From Bradyrhizobium sp. CCGB01 (GTDB taxonomy: Bacteria > Pseudomonadota > Alphaproteobacteria > Rhizobiales > Xanthobacteraceae), in NCBI RefSeq assembly GCF_024199795.1, contig NZ_JANADK010000001.1:8918001-8982000 (forward strand): a DNA stretch of 64,000 nt. The letters are read 5' to 3'. The notes under the pieces were generated by a model, which was not told the origin of the DNA, ran no database searches, and saw only the letters and a program-made list of their open reading frames with translations. Shown here in pieces: positions 1-8,266 of the stretch. The position numbers and the translations under genes were made by a program. Position 1 is the first letter of the stretch; every line of letters starts with the position of its first letter.

Positions 1-1
1 G

Positions 2-1624
2 GAAGTACGCGGCCTGCTCGATCTCGACAAGGAGCAGGCCACGCCGTTCGAGGTGATGACGGCGATCCTGAAAGCGCGCACGGACCTGTTGTGGTTTGGC
101 GGCATCGGCACCTATATCCGCGCATCGGCGGAGAGCGACGATCAGGCCGGCGACCGCGCCAACGATCCGATCCGCATCGCAGGCGCCGATGTTCGCGCCC
201 GGGTGATCGGCGAAGGCGCCAATCTCGGCGTCACCCAGCGCGGCCGCATCGAAGCGGCGCAGAAGGGCGTCAAGCTCAACACCGACGCCATCGACAATTC
301 GGCCGGCGTCAACACCTCCGACGTCGAGGTCAATATCAAGGTCGCGCTGGCGCGCCCCGAACGCGAGGGACGTCTCAGCTTCGCCGACCGCAACAGCCTG
401 CTTGCCGCGATGACCGACGAGGTCGGCACGCTGGTGCTGCGCAACAACTATCTGCAGACGCTGGCGCTCTCGCTGGCCGAACGCAAGGGCGTGGCCGAGA
501 CCGGCTTCCTCACCCGCCTGATGCAGTCGCTCGAGCGGCGCGGCCTGCTCAGCCGCGCGGTGGAGTTCCTGCCCGACGACGCAGCGCTCGCCGAGCGTAC
601 ACGGCGCGGCCAGGCCCTGACGCGGCCCGAGCTTGCCGTGCTGCTCGCCTACGCCAAGCTGACGCTCTACGAGGACCTGCTCGTCACCAGCGTGCCGGAC
701 GATCCTTATCTCGCCCGCAGACTGTCCCTGTATTTTCCGCGCGAAGTTCCCGATAAATTCCGGACCGCGGTCGAGCTCCATCGCCTGCGACGCGAGATCA
801 TCGCGACCAGTCTCGTCAATGCCGTGATCAACCGCGGCGGCCCGGCGTGTGTCGTGCGCCTGACCGACGAGACCGACGCCGATATCTCCACCATCGTCAT
901 GGCGCAGGTGGCGGTCGACGCGATCTACGAGCTCAGGCGGCTCAATGACGCGATCGACGCGCTCGACACCCGCATCGACGGGCAGTTGCAGCTCGGCCTC
1001 TACGCGACGGTCCAGGATCTCTTGATTTCCCGCATGGTCTGGTACGTGCGCAATGTCGATTTCAAGGACGGCCTCGAGGCGGTGATCGGACGTTTTGGCC
1101 CGGGTATCCGCGAGATCGCGGCCTCCCTCGACACCACCCTGCCGCCGGACCTGCAGGCCGCGCGCAGCAAGCGGCGCCAGGAACTCACCGATGCCGGCGT
1201 CCCGGCCGGCCTCGCCGGCGAGCTCGCCGATCTCGACGCGCTGATCGCGGCACCCGATATCGTGACGATCGCCGAGCGCACCTCCCGCGCCATCAGCGAT
1301 GCCGCCGCAACCTTCTTCGCCGCCGAGGCGAATTTCCGTCTCGACCGCATCATCGCGGCCGCGCGCAGCGTGCCGGCAAACGATTATTTCGAGCGCATGG
1401 CGATCGATCGCGCCGTTGAGCAGATCGCCAGCGCCGAAAGAAGACTGGCCGCGGATATGCTGGCCACCGGCCAGTCCGGCCAGCAGGCCGTCGAGACCTG
1501 GCTTGCGGCTCACCCCGAAGCGGCGCGCATCCGTCGCTCGGTCGAGGAGATTGCTGCCAGCGGCCTGACGCTCGCCAAGCTGACGGTGGCGGCGAACCTG
1601 CTGGGGGATCTGGTCAAAGTCTGA
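2..1624 (+). CDS. NAD-specific glutamate dehydrogenase, large type (3' part, start outside window)
   Basis: The reading frame is open from base 2, so the true start lies upstream; about 540 C-terminal residues are present. The protein matches the C-terminal part of the ~180 kDa NAD-dependent glutamate dehydrogenases of proteobacteria, which deaminate glutamate to 2-oxoglutarate in the cytosol. Visible hallmarks are the segment DLLWFGGIGTYIR near the left edge, then GANLGVTQRGRIE, and a long helical C-terminal region. A downstream in-frame ATG at 53 exists but sits inside the conserved domain and is not the start. The family is seen directly; the size of the missing part is inferred from family length (about 1,600 residues). 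Confidence 0.93.
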   Translation, partial: EVRGLLDLDKEQATPFEVMTAILKARTDLLWFGGIGTYIRASAESDDQAGDRANDPIRIAGADVRARVIGEGANLGVTQRGRIEAAQKGVKLNTDAIDNSAGVNTSDVEVNIKVALARPEREGRLSFADRNSLLAAMTDEVGTLVLRNNYLQTLALSLAERKGVAETGFLTRLMQSLERRGLLSRAVEFLPDDAALAERTRRGQALTRPELAVLLAYAKLTLYEDLLVTSVPDDPYLARRLSLYFPREVPDKFRTAVELHRLRREIIATSLVNAVINRGGPACVVRLTDETDADISTIVMAQVAVDAIYELRRLNDAIDALDTRIDGQLQLGLYATVQDLLISRMVWYVRNVDFKDGLEAVIGRFGPGIREIAASLDTTLPPDLQAARSKRRQELTDAGVPAGLAGELADLDALIAAPDIVTIAERTSRAISDAAATFFAAEANFRLDRIIAAARSVPANDYFERMAIDRAVEQIASAERRLAADMLATGQSGQQAVETWLAAHPEAARIRRSVEEIAASGLTLAKLTVAANLLGDLVKV

Positions 1625-1647
1625 GAGCCGGCAAACGGAGGAACCCC

Positions 1648-1968
1648 ATGATCCACGCCACTTGCCACACCGCCGATAATGTCCGCTGCATCGAGTTCGA
1701 TGCCACACCGTGGTTCAGCGAGGCCGACGCTCCGAGCATCATCGATCTGGCCCGACGAGACTGGACCAGCACCGCGATTGCGGAGTCCCTCGAACACCGA
1801 CGAGGATACGAAGGCCTGCACGACCTCGTTGAGTATGCGGCGAAGCGACTGCAATCGGAATCCCTGGAGGACCCAACCTGGGAAACCTTCGCGTGTGTCG
1901 TCGATGGCCCCGAGGCCGTTGCCTGGCTCAAGAAGAACCGGCCGGGCGTTGTGGCAAGGATTTCGTAA
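1648..1968 (+). CDS. small conserved-looking hypothetical protein
   Basis: This 106-residue protein begins at an ATG preceded by a good ribosome site (GGAGG about 8 bases upstream) and lies 23 bases after the glutamate dehydrogenase gene, so it may be co-transcribed. It is acidic and rich in Asp, Glu and Trp, has no signal peptide or membrane segment, and contains the pattern FACVVDGPEAVAWLKKN near its C-terminus. I do not recognise a family and assign no function. Codon use is typical of the region. The spacing and ribosome site are the main reasons to call it real. Confidence 0.65.
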   Translation: MIHATCHTADNVRCIEFDATPWFSEADAPSIIDLARRDWTSTAIAESLEHRRGYEGLHDLVEYAAKRLQSESLEDPTWETFACVVDGPEAVAWLKKNRPGVVARIS

Positions 1969-2156
1969 GCCACGGGACATCGGCGGCATCGCAAACGAAG
2001 CCGGAATGGCGCGCGCGGACGGATTCACCTCCCGACCCGATTGCGGCATTCGAGGGTGAGGCCTATGCTGCCATCCGGCAATCACGCGGCCGCCCATCGT
2101 GCGGCGGAGGCAGCCTCACGATGGATGGTTCGCATAGCCATCCGAAAGGCCACGCC

Positions 2157-2627
2157 ATGACCATTGCCCCCACGCTCCACCGATACCTGGCTGCCGAGAA
2201 GATCCAGTATGCCGAGATCCCGCACGTCTTCACCATGTCATCCGCGCACACGGCGGAGGCCTGCCACGTCTCGGGCGATCGTTTCGCCAAGGCCGTCGTG
2301 CTGCGGCATGACGGCGGCTATATGCTCGCGATCCTTCCGGCATCGCACCATCTCAACCTGCCGGACCTGAAGGAGAGGCTCGGCTCGGATCTCGTGATGG
2401 CGAACGAAACCGAGATCAACCGGCTGTTCGCGGACTGCGCGCATGGAGCTGTTCCGGCGGTAGGCCGGTGCTACGGGCTCGATCTCATCGTCGATGACAG
2501 CATCCGGGCGCAGCCCGAGATCTATATCGAAGCCGGCGACCACGAGACGCTGCTCCAGTTGACGCACGCGCAGTTCGAGCGGTTGACGGCCAATGCGCCG
2601 CATGGACGCTTCAGCAGGCACGATTGA
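2157..2627 (+). CDS. YbaK/EbsC-family protein (aminoacyl-tRNA deacylase-like)
   Basis: The 156-residue protein starting MTIAPTLHRYL matches the YbaK/ProX-type editing domain, which hydrolyses mischarged aminoacyl-tRNA in the cytosol. The conserved lysine block FAKAVVLR (Lys45) and the strand YMLAILPASHHLNL are present, and length fits stand-alone YbaK proteins. The frame is open further upstream to 1893, but that part has no family similarity, and the ATG at 2157 starts the domain correctly. Substrate specificity (Cys-tRNAPro, Ala-tRNAPro or another) cannot be read from the sequence. Confidence 0.8.
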   Translation: MTIAPTLHRYLAAEKIQYAEIPHVFTMSSAHTAEACHVSGDRFAKAVVLRHDGGYMLAILPASHHLNLPDLKERLGSDLVMANETEINRLFADCAHGAVPAVGRCYGLDLIVDDSIRAQPEIYIEAGDHETLLQLTHAQFERLTANAPHGRFSRHD

Positions 2628-2697
2628 CGCAGCATGGCGGCGGGATGAATTCCGTACGCCTTGTCGCGGCGCGCGTGCGGTCGCGTCCGGTTCGTAG

Positions 2698-2703
2698 TAT
2701 AAT
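2698..2703 (+). promoter_or_regulatory. candidate -10 box (TATAAT) for the CBS-domain gene
   Basis: A perfect TATAAT stands 37 bases before the ATG of the CBS gene. No convincing -35 box is present at 16-18 bases spacing, so this is a weak promoter call. Confidence 0.3.
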
Positions 2704-2740
2704 CGCGTCACGGGGGCTGCGTTCGCAACGGAGGTCCTCC

Positions 2741-3160
2741 ATGAAGGTCAAGGACGTGATGCACAAGGGCGTCGACTGGGTCAGCCCCGACACCCCGATC
2801 ACCGAGATCGCGAAGCTGATGCAAGGACACGACATCGGCTGCATTCCGATCGGCGATGATGACCATCTGATCGGGATGGTGACCGATCGCGACATCGTCT
2901 GCAAAGGCCTCGCGAGCAAGAGCTTCAACGCCGCGCGCATGACGGCGCGGGACGTGATGACCGAAGGCATCCATTGCTGCCGGGAAGACGACGATCTGGC
3001 GAAAGCCGTGCATCACATGGAGACGCTGAAAATCCGCAGGCTGCCCGTGATCAACAAGAGCAAGCGGATGGTCGGCATGATCAGCCTGGGTGATGTCGGC
3101 CAATTCGCCACCGTTGATCTGTTGACCCAGTGCGTCAAGGGCGTGTCGGCCCATCATTGA
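2741..3160 (+). CDS. CBS-domain-pair protein
   Basis: The 139-residue protein consists almost only of two CBS motifs (about residues 7-60 and 70-128), with the repeated pattern VKDVM...GV and GMVTDRDIVCKGLA in the first and RRLPVINKSKRMVGMISLGDV in the second, split here for length. CBS pairs bind adenine nucleotides and regulate partner proteins or act in stress responses. The start at 2741 follows GGAGG by six bases; an in-frame upstream start at 2624 would add an unrelated Arg-rich stretch and is rejected. Partner and ligand are unknown. Confidence 0.85.
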   Translation: MKVKDVMHKGVDWVSPDTPITEIAKLMQGHDIGCIPIGDDDHLIGMVTDRDIVCKGLASKSFNAARMTARDVMTEGIHCCREDDDLAKAVHHMETLKIRRLPVINKSKRMVGMISLGDVGQFATVDLLTQCVKGVSAHH

Positions 3161-3342
3161 TGGCAACCGCCACCCCCGGCGCCGGAACTTCGTCGCATCG
3201 CTCGCAGGCCCCGCAGCCGGCGAACGCGGACGTCATGACTGCGACCTGCCACGAAGCTGCTCCGCCGTCTTCTCGCCCCCATTGTCATTCAGGGAGCTAG
3301 GCGGGGCGGCGGTATGGTGGGCAAAGTTCCCAAAGGTTCCGT

Positions 3343-4371
3343 GTGATCGTCCGACATCCTCTGCAACGCAACTCTCATCATTCTCTTTCGCGCCGCGCGC
3401 TCCTGCGCGGGCTTGCGTCGGCAGGCAGCGCACTCGCGCTCGGCGGATGCGCAGGCCTGGGCGCGACCGGCGCGCGCTACGACGCCTCGTCGCTCTCCGT
3501 TGACCCCACATTGCTCATCGCCACCACGCGCAAGCCCGTGAAGGGTGGTCGCACCAAACCCTGGTTCGGGCCGGAGCGCGCGACGACAATGACGGTCGCG
3601 CGGGCGAAGCTGGTGGCGCCGGATGAGAGCCGGCTTTCCCTCGCCTCGGTCGGACTGGCCGATTGGCGCCTCGATCAGGTGGAACCGGTGCAGGCTGACA
3701 TCGGCGATCTCCTTGCGCAGGGCGGCGGGGGAGGAGACGTGCTGATCTATGTGCACGGCTTCAAGCAGACATTCGAAACGGCCGCGCTCGATGCCGCCCA
3801 TCTCTCCGACGGGATCAAGTTCCGCGGCCGGACCATGGTGTTCTCCTGGCCCTCCAAGGCCGGGCTGTTCGACTATGCCTACGACCGCGACAGCGCGATG
3901 TATTCTCGCGACGATTTCGAACGCGTGCTCTCTGCCCTCGTGTCAGGTCCAGGCGGCGGTCGCGTGCATATCGTTGCGCACAGCATGGGAACCATGCTGA
4001 CGCTCGAGAGCCTGCGTCAGCTCTATGCGCGATACGGCGACACGGTCACGAGCAAGATCGGCGCGGTCGTGTTTGCCGCGCCCGATATCGACATGGACGT
4101 GTTCACGTCGACGATCCACCGCATCGGTCCGCTTGCCGGCAAGATCACCGTGATCGCCGCGACGAACGATCGCGCTCTGGCTCTATCGGGACAGCTCGCA
4201 GGTGGGATGACCCGGGTCGGTGCCGCCGAGAAGGCTGTCATCCAGCAACTCGGCGTGCGCGTGGTCGATGCTTCCCAGGAAGGCTGGAGCATCATCAATC
4301 ACGATCTGTTTCTATCGAGCGCGGAAGTGCAGCGGGAGATCCGCCGCTCGATCGGCGGTACGACCGCGTAA
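3343..4371 (+). CDS. alpha/beta hydrolase of the DUF900 type, Tat-exported lipoprotein
   Basis: The 342-residue protein starts at GTG 3343. Its N-terminus has a twin-arginine motif (SRRALLRGL, residues 16-24) followed by a hydrophobic stretch and a lipobox LGGC with Cys36, predicting a Tat-exported, membrane-anchored lipoprotein. The mature part matches DUF900 serine hydrolases: ATTRKP at 60-65, HGF at 138-140, FSWPS at 167-171 and the nucleophile elbow AHSMG (Ser214). The start is a judgement, because no ATG lies in frame before the twin-arginine motif. The substrate is unknown. It is transcribed away from the next gene. Confidence 0.82.
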   Translation: MIVRHPLQRNSHHSLSRRALLRGLASAGSALALGGCAGLGATGARYDASSLSVDPTLLIATTRKPVKGGRTKPWFGPERATTMTVARAKLVAPDESRLSLASVGLADWRLDQVEPVQADIGDLLAQGGGGGDVLIYVHGFKQTFETAALDAAHLSDGIKFRGRTMVFSWPSKAGLFDYAYDRDSAMYSRDDFERVLSALVSGPGGGRVHIVAHSMGTMLTLESLRQLYARYGDTVTSKIGAVVFAAPDIDMDVFTSTIHRIGPLAGKITVIAATNDRALALSGQLAGGMTRVGAAEKAVIQQLGVRVVDASQEGWSIINHDLFLSSAEVQREIRRSIGGTTA

Positions 4372-4425
4372 GAGCGCGCAGTTGCGCAACTCATTCCTGA
4401 GCTAGTTCTTGTCCTAATCCTTGTA

Positions 4426-4800
4426 CTAGTTCTTGGCGTTCCGCATCTTGCTCGCGCCCCTGAGCGGGGCCGCCGGTTGAGGAGCCGGATTGGCCCAGCC
4501 TGCCATCTGCAGACAGGTGAGCAGATCGACATAGCTTTGTATTCCCGCGGCCGCAGCCTCGCCTTCGCAACTTTCGCGCATGGGACCCGGAACGGTCAGC
4601 CAGGTCGAGCTCAGCTGCTGCCGCGCAAGCGTCTCATCGCGCGTGCACTCGCCGGCGTCCTGCGCCAGCGCGAGCCCCGACGCCTTGTCGTCAGCGGAAA
4701 CGTCCCTGCACATGGCTTCCACGTTGAAAACGGGTACGCGATCTGAAACCGGCATCGCGGGCTGGCCAAGAAGCGACAGTGCCAAAAGCGCTGCTTTCAT
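4426..4800 (-). CDS. secreted hypothetical protein
   Basis: The 124-residue protein begins MKAALLALSLLGQPA, a short signal peptide, and carries four cysteines and a Pro/Ala-rich C-terminus. The ATG at 4800 is preceded on the minus strand by a strong ribosome site (GGAGG about five bases upstream), which is why it is preferred to the in-frame start five codons earlier. No known family is recognised. It probably acts in the periplasm, judging only from the signal peptide. Confidence 0.62.
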   Translation of the reverse strand: MKAALLALSLLGQPAMPVSDRVPVFNVEAMCRDVSADDKASGLALAQDAGECTRDETLARQQLSSTWLTVPGPMRESCEGEAAAAGIQSYVDLLTCLQMAGWANPAPQPAAPLRGASKMRNAKN

Positions 4801-4864
4801 GAGATCCTCCCTCAAATCGGGTTGGACGGGCCAATGTGGAACAGGTTAGGCGTGGTTTGTTTCT

Positions 4865-4882
4865 GGCCGGCTTCATCCGGCC
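4865..4882. terminator. GC-rich hairpin downstream of the 4926-5708 hydrolase
   Basis: GGCCGG and CCGGCC flank a six-base loop in the gap after the end of the minus-strand hydrolase. There is no T-run on either strand, so it is at most a weak transcription terminator. Confidence 0.25.
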
Positions 4883-4925
4883 GGCAAAGGGTTTCGTCCT
4901 TGCCCGCAACGACCGACGACGAAGC

Positions 4926-5708
4926 TTACCCGGGTCTTCGCACGTAGAGCGAGATGAACCGGTCGATCATCGGGTTGATCTGCTCCGGCACTTCCAGCGA
5001 CAGGAAATGCCCGGAGCCGACGGCCTTGGCGGTGACCAGTTGCGGGCACAGTGCCGCGAAACGATCCAGATCCGCGAGCCGGTGGGCTGCTTCGATGTAG
5101 AGCACCGGGACCCGGCACGCCTGGGCGCACTCACGCGCCCGCTGCACATCCCAAGGGAACAGACTTGTAAACGTAGACACCAGTACATGCTGTGGCGTCG
5201 CCAGAAAGGTCTGTTCAACACGGGCGCGGCATCTGTCGGTCGGCAGACAGGAGTCCGCCACGATTTTCCGTGCCTCGTTCGCAAAGTCCGCGCCCTTCAA
5301 GCCCTCCAGATACCCGGCGAACACCGTCCCCGCTGAGGCGGGAAAGAGCACCCCTGAATCGAGCAGCACCAGGCCTGCAGGAAAGTCCGGATAGCGGGCG
5401 GCGATTTCGAGCGCCATGTTGCCACCCATGCTTTGACCCACGATGACCGGCCTTGTGATCTGCTGTTGGTTGCACAGCCAGACGAGATCATCGGCGAAGC
5501 CTTCGATCGAATACGCCTGTTGCGGCTTGTCGCTCTCGCCATGCCCCCGCAGCTCGGCATTCAACGCCCGACCTTGACGGGCGAAATACGCCATCTGCGG
5601 CGCGAAATGCGTGCGATCCCCGCCCAGGCCATGGACGAACAGGAATTGAAGCGGTCCCTCCCCGGCGATGTCGAAGGACAGCTGGATTCCGTCATGCGCG
5701 AGCTTCAT
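4926..5708 (-). CDS. alpha/beta-fold hydrolase
   Basis: The 260-residue cytosolic protein has the complete alpha/beta hydrolase signature: oxyanion region HGLGG (26-30), RGHGES (54-59), nucleophile elbow GQSMGG with Ser93, and catalytic His234 in GSGHF; Glu206 or Asp213 could be the acid. No signal peptide is present. Such proteins include esterases, lactonases and dehalogenase relatives, so the substrate cannot be stated. The gene is probably a single transcription unit, with a tRNA gene about 190 bases upstream on the same strand. Confidence 0.85.
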   Translation of the reverse strand: MKLAHDGIQLSFDIAGEGPLQFLFVHGLGGDRTHFAPQMAYFARQGRALNAELRGHGESDKPQQAYSIEGFADDLVWLCNQQQITRPVIVGQSMGGNMALEIAARYPDFPAGLVLLDSGVLFPASAGTVFAGYLEGLKGADFANEARKIVADSCLPTDRCRARVEQTFLATPQHVLVSTFTSLFPWDVQRARECAQACRVPVLYIEAAHRLADLDRFAALCPQLVTAKAVGSGHFLSLEVPEQINPMIDRFISLYVRRPG

Positions 5709-5896
5709 GGGCCATCTCCGTGTTCACCGACATGTCCAAGGCGTCTCTGGCGAGCCCTCAGTCTAGCTGGCGCACCACGGCCGATGAAGATGGGCACGAC
5801 TGCTTCGCCGCGGCGCGAGCCGGGCGGCCACGCACACGGATCGCTGCGTCCAGCGGAAAATCGGCAGGTTTTGGAGTGCCTGGTTTTGTACCGAAA

Positions 5897-5973
5897 TGGC
5901 GCGCCCGGAACGATTCGAACGTCCGACCCTCAGATTCGTAGTCTGATGCTCTATCCAGCTGAGCTACGGGCGC
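5897..5973 (-). tRNA. tRNA-Arg (anticodon ACG), CCA encoded
   Basis: Read on the minus strand, the 5' acceptor arm GCGCCCG pairs with CGGGCGC, and the 3' end is followed by G and an encoded CCA. The D-arm (GCTCAGCTGGATAGAGC), anticodon loop with ACG, and TTCGAATC T-loop are all present. The anticodon reads CGU and, through inosine, CGC and CGA arginine codons. No integrase or duplicated 3' end was seen nearby. Confidence 0.95.
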
Positions 5974-6124
5974 GTGTTTCGCAAACAGCGCGGGCATGGT
6001 GGCCCGCGACGCATCTCCCGGAAGCCGGGAGGGGTGCGAAAGAGCGCTTTGACTAACCGCTCTTGTCCCGATTGGCAAGGTCCGGGTTGGGGAGATTTTG
6101 CAGGGAGATGACGGTTTCTACCCC

Positions 6125-6216
6125 GTCATTCCGGGGCTCGCGAAGCGAGAACCCGGAATCTCGTGCCCAAAACCTCGGGATTCCGGGGTCGTCGCGTTGC
6201 GACGCTCCGGAATGAC
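6125..6216. repeat. intergenic inverted repeat, family A (CATTCCGGGG type)
   Basis: The arms GTCATTCCGGGGCTCGCGAA and GCGACGCTCCGGAATGAC face each other at the two ends, with an inner pair CCCGGAATCTCG / CGGGATTCCGG. Similar elements occur at 19472-19572 and 28014-28102, and one arm at 31475. No protein is encoded on it. Confidence 0.85.
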
Positions 6217-6238
6217 AACGTACTCGGCCTCTGGCCGA

Positions 6239-7741
6239 CTACGCCCTCTGCCGCTCGTTGCGGATGGAGAGGAGTTCCACGGGGCGGTCGGGGATGACGA
6301 TCCGGAAGGTGGCGCCGATGGTGCCCTCGACCAGGTGAATCTGGCCGCCATGGGCGCGGACCAATTCGGCGGCGATGGCAAGGCCGAGACCGCTGCCGCC
6401 GGGGCGGCCGGAGGTCTGGAACGCCTCGAACAGATGGTCCCGGGTCTTCTGGGGGACGCCGGGGCCGGTGTCGGAAACCTCCAGAATGGCGACGGCGCCC
6501 TCGCGTTTGCCGGTGATCCGGATCTGCTGCGCTCCGCCGCCCTCGCCCGACGCATGGCTTTCCAGCGCCTGGGCGGCGTTGCGGACGAGGTTGAGCAGCA
6601 CGCGGAAGAGCTGGTCGGGATCGGCATCGATCGCGAGCCCGCGCTCGATCGCGGCGACCCAGGCGATCGAGGCATCGCTGGCGAGGCCCGCGGTCTCGCG
6701 CACCTCCAGCACCACAGGCTCGATCAGGATCATGCGGCGGTCGGGCGCCGCTTCCTGGGCGCGGCCATAGGACAGCGTCGACTGGCAGAAGGCGATGGCG
6801 CGCTCGAGCGAGCGCACCAGCTTCGGCGCAAAACGCTGCACCCGCGGATCCGGCACGCTGGCGAGCTGGTCGGACAAAAGCTGGGCCGAAGCCAGCAGAT
6901 TGCGCAGATCGTGGTTGATCTTGGACACGGCGAGGCCGAGGGCGGCGAGCCGGCTCTTCTGATGCAGCATCGACATCAGATCGCGCTGCATGTCCGACAA
7001 TTCGCGCTCGGCGACGCCTATTTCGTCGCTGCGCTGGCTCGGCACGATGATGCGCGCCGAGCTTTCAGGGTTTTCGTGGAAGCCGACCAGGCTCGCGGTG
7101 AGCCGCCGCATCGGGCGCACGAAGAGATAATGGAGCGCGAGATAGACGAGGCCCGCGGTCAGCACCGCGATGATCAGCGCGACCACCACCACGTTGCGGG
7201 AGAAGCGGTACATCGACTGCCGCAGCGGCAATTCGTCGGTCACGATCTCGATGAACTGGGCATTGCCGACGCCGGGTCCGACGATGCGGATGGCCTGGTT
7301 GCCGGTCTCCAGCATCATCCGGAACGAGCCGGTGATCGCCTCCCACACCGTCATGTCGCGCAGGTCGATGTCGTGCTCGATGGCCGTGGGCAGGTTGTCG
7401 CTGGCGAGCAGCCGGCGCTGCTGTCCCATCTTGATGGCGACGGCGCGGGCATTGATGCTTTTCAGGATCTGGCGCGACAGCGAATCGGGGACCATGCCGA
7501 GCGGCGCGGCGTCGAGCACCAGCGCCGCCGTGTTGGCCGCCGCCACGCGGTCATTGAGCCGGTTGACCCAGAAGTTGGCGATCGCGGGCACGTAGAGCAG
7601 AACGGCGGCGATCATCACCAGGGGGACGGTGAGCAGCAGCAGCTTGCCGGACAGCCCGAGCCCGCGCGCCCCACGGGGCCGCATCGCCGGCTGGCCCGGC
7701 TGATCCGTATCCTGGACCGGCTGGAGGTCTGTCGCTGCCAC
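6239..7741 (-). CDS. membrane sensor histidine kinase (orphan)
   Basis: The 500-residue protein starts at GTG (ribosome site AGGGG upstream). It has two membrane helices (about 33-52 and 184-206) framing a periplasmic sensor of about 130 residues, then a HAMP-like linker, a dimerisation/phosphoacceptor helix with His277 in NHDLRN, and an ATPase domain with N-box LLNLVRNAAQAL, G1 SDTGPGVP and G2 GSGLGLAIA. It should autophosphorylate on His277, but no response regulator gene is in the window, so the partner is unknown. The H-box lacks the proline usual after HE-x-R-x-P. The signal sensed is not evident. Confidence 0.88.
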   Translation of the reverse strand: MAATDLQPVQDTDQPGQPAMRPRGARGLGLSGKLLLLTVPLVMIAAVLLYVPAIANFWVNRLNDRVAAANTAALVLDAAPLGMVPDSLSRQILKSINARAVAIKMGQQRRLLASDNLPTAIEHDIDLRDMTVWEAITGSFRMMLETGNQAIRIVGPGVGNAQFIEIVTDELPLRQSMYRFSRNVVVVALIIAVLTAGLVYLALHYLFVRPMRRLTASLVGFHENPESSARIIVPSQRSDEIGVAERELSDMQRDLMSMLHQKSRLAALGLAVSKINHDLRNLLASAQLLSDQLASVPDPRVQRFAPKLVRSLERAIAFCQSTLSYGRAQEAAPDRRMILIEPVVLEVRETAGLASDASIAWVAAIERGLAIDADPDQLFRVLLNLVRNAAQALESHASGEGGGAQQIRITGKREGAVAILEVSDTGPGVPQKTRDHLFEAFQTSGRPGGSGLGLAIAAELVRAHGGQIHLVEGTIGATFRIVIPDRPVELLSIRNERQRA

Positions 7742-7934
7742 GAAATCTGCCCCTGTTGGCTTTGTAATAGAGCCTGGCTAATGGAGGATGCGACCCGCCC
7801 GGGGGCCGGGTCAAATTACGGATCGCTAATCTCCCGAGGTGGGATGTAAGCGCGGATATCGCGAGTCGCTACCTCAAGGGTTAAAAACCCCGCACAAACA
7901 GCGATATTCACCGGAATCGTGCGCTCTTGCGACG

Positions 7935-7963
7935 TTGACGAAAACAAGACGCTCCCTTATAAG
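7935..7963 (+). promoter_or_regulatory. housekeeping sigma promoter of rpmH-rnpA-yidC
   Basis: TTGACG (7935-7940) and TATAAG (7958-7963) are separated by exactly 17 bases, close to the sigma-70-type consensus. Transcription from here would give a leader of roughly 130 bases before the rpmH start. Confidence 0.75.
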
Positions 7964-8016
7964 CCGCGCAAATTGTCCGCGATGACCCGGTGTGACGCCG
8001 GGAGCGGCTCTCTTGG

Positions 8017-8041
8017 GGCCGAAAACGGTCCGTTTTGGGCC
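8017..8041 (+). promoter_or_regulatory. leader hairpin upstream of rpmH
   Basis: GGCCGAAAACGG and CCGTTTTGGGCC form an almost perfect inverted repeat (one mismatch) about 60 bases before rpmH. It lies inside the predicted transcript, so it may be an RNA structure affecting expression. It is followed by no T-run. Confidence 0.45.
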
Positions 8042-8103
8042 GCATCTTCCGGACTTTACCATCAATTCTACAGGCAAATTGCCCGGTCAGCGGAGAAAAA
8101 CCC

Positions 8104-8238
8104 GTGAAGCGGACTTATCAACCCAGCAAACTGGTGCGCAAGCGCCGTCACGGCTTCCGTGCTCGTCTCGCCACTGCCGGCGGCCGCAAGGTTCTCGCCG
8201 CCCGCCGCGCCCGCGGCCGCAAGCGTCTGAGCGCCTGA
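8104..8238 (+). CDS. rpmH: 50S ribosomal protein L34
   Basis: The 44-residue, very basic protein begins [18 protein letters not shown] and ends in RGRKRLSA, which is diagnostic for L34 of the large ribosomal subunit. The start codon is GTG at 8104, preceded by GGAG; the frame opens further upstream only by chance. It heads the conserved rpmH-rnpA-yidC group and has the promoter described upstream. Confidence 0.98.
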   Translation: MKRTYQPSKLVRKRRHGFRARLATAGGRKVLAARRARGRKRLSA

Positions 8239-8266
8239 GCCGGACCCCCATTTTTGGGATTTCATC

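Larger units (their letters stand above)
7742..8103. other. 362-base non-coding region with the rpmH leader
   Basis: This stretch lies between the divergent histidine kinase and rpmH genes and holds no credible gene. Its right part contains the rpmH promoter at 7935-7963 and two hairpins in the presumed leader: CCCGG/CCGGG at 7986-8002 and a longer one at 8017-8041. Confidence 0.6.

Noticed and set aside
5897..5973. tRNA-Arg as an integration site
   Set aside because: No integrase gene, repeated tRNA end or change of base composition was seen on either side.
6098..7849. A long plus-strand open frame opposite the histidine kinase
   Set aside because: It lies antisense to a complete kinase gene, spans a repeat and has no family resemblance.
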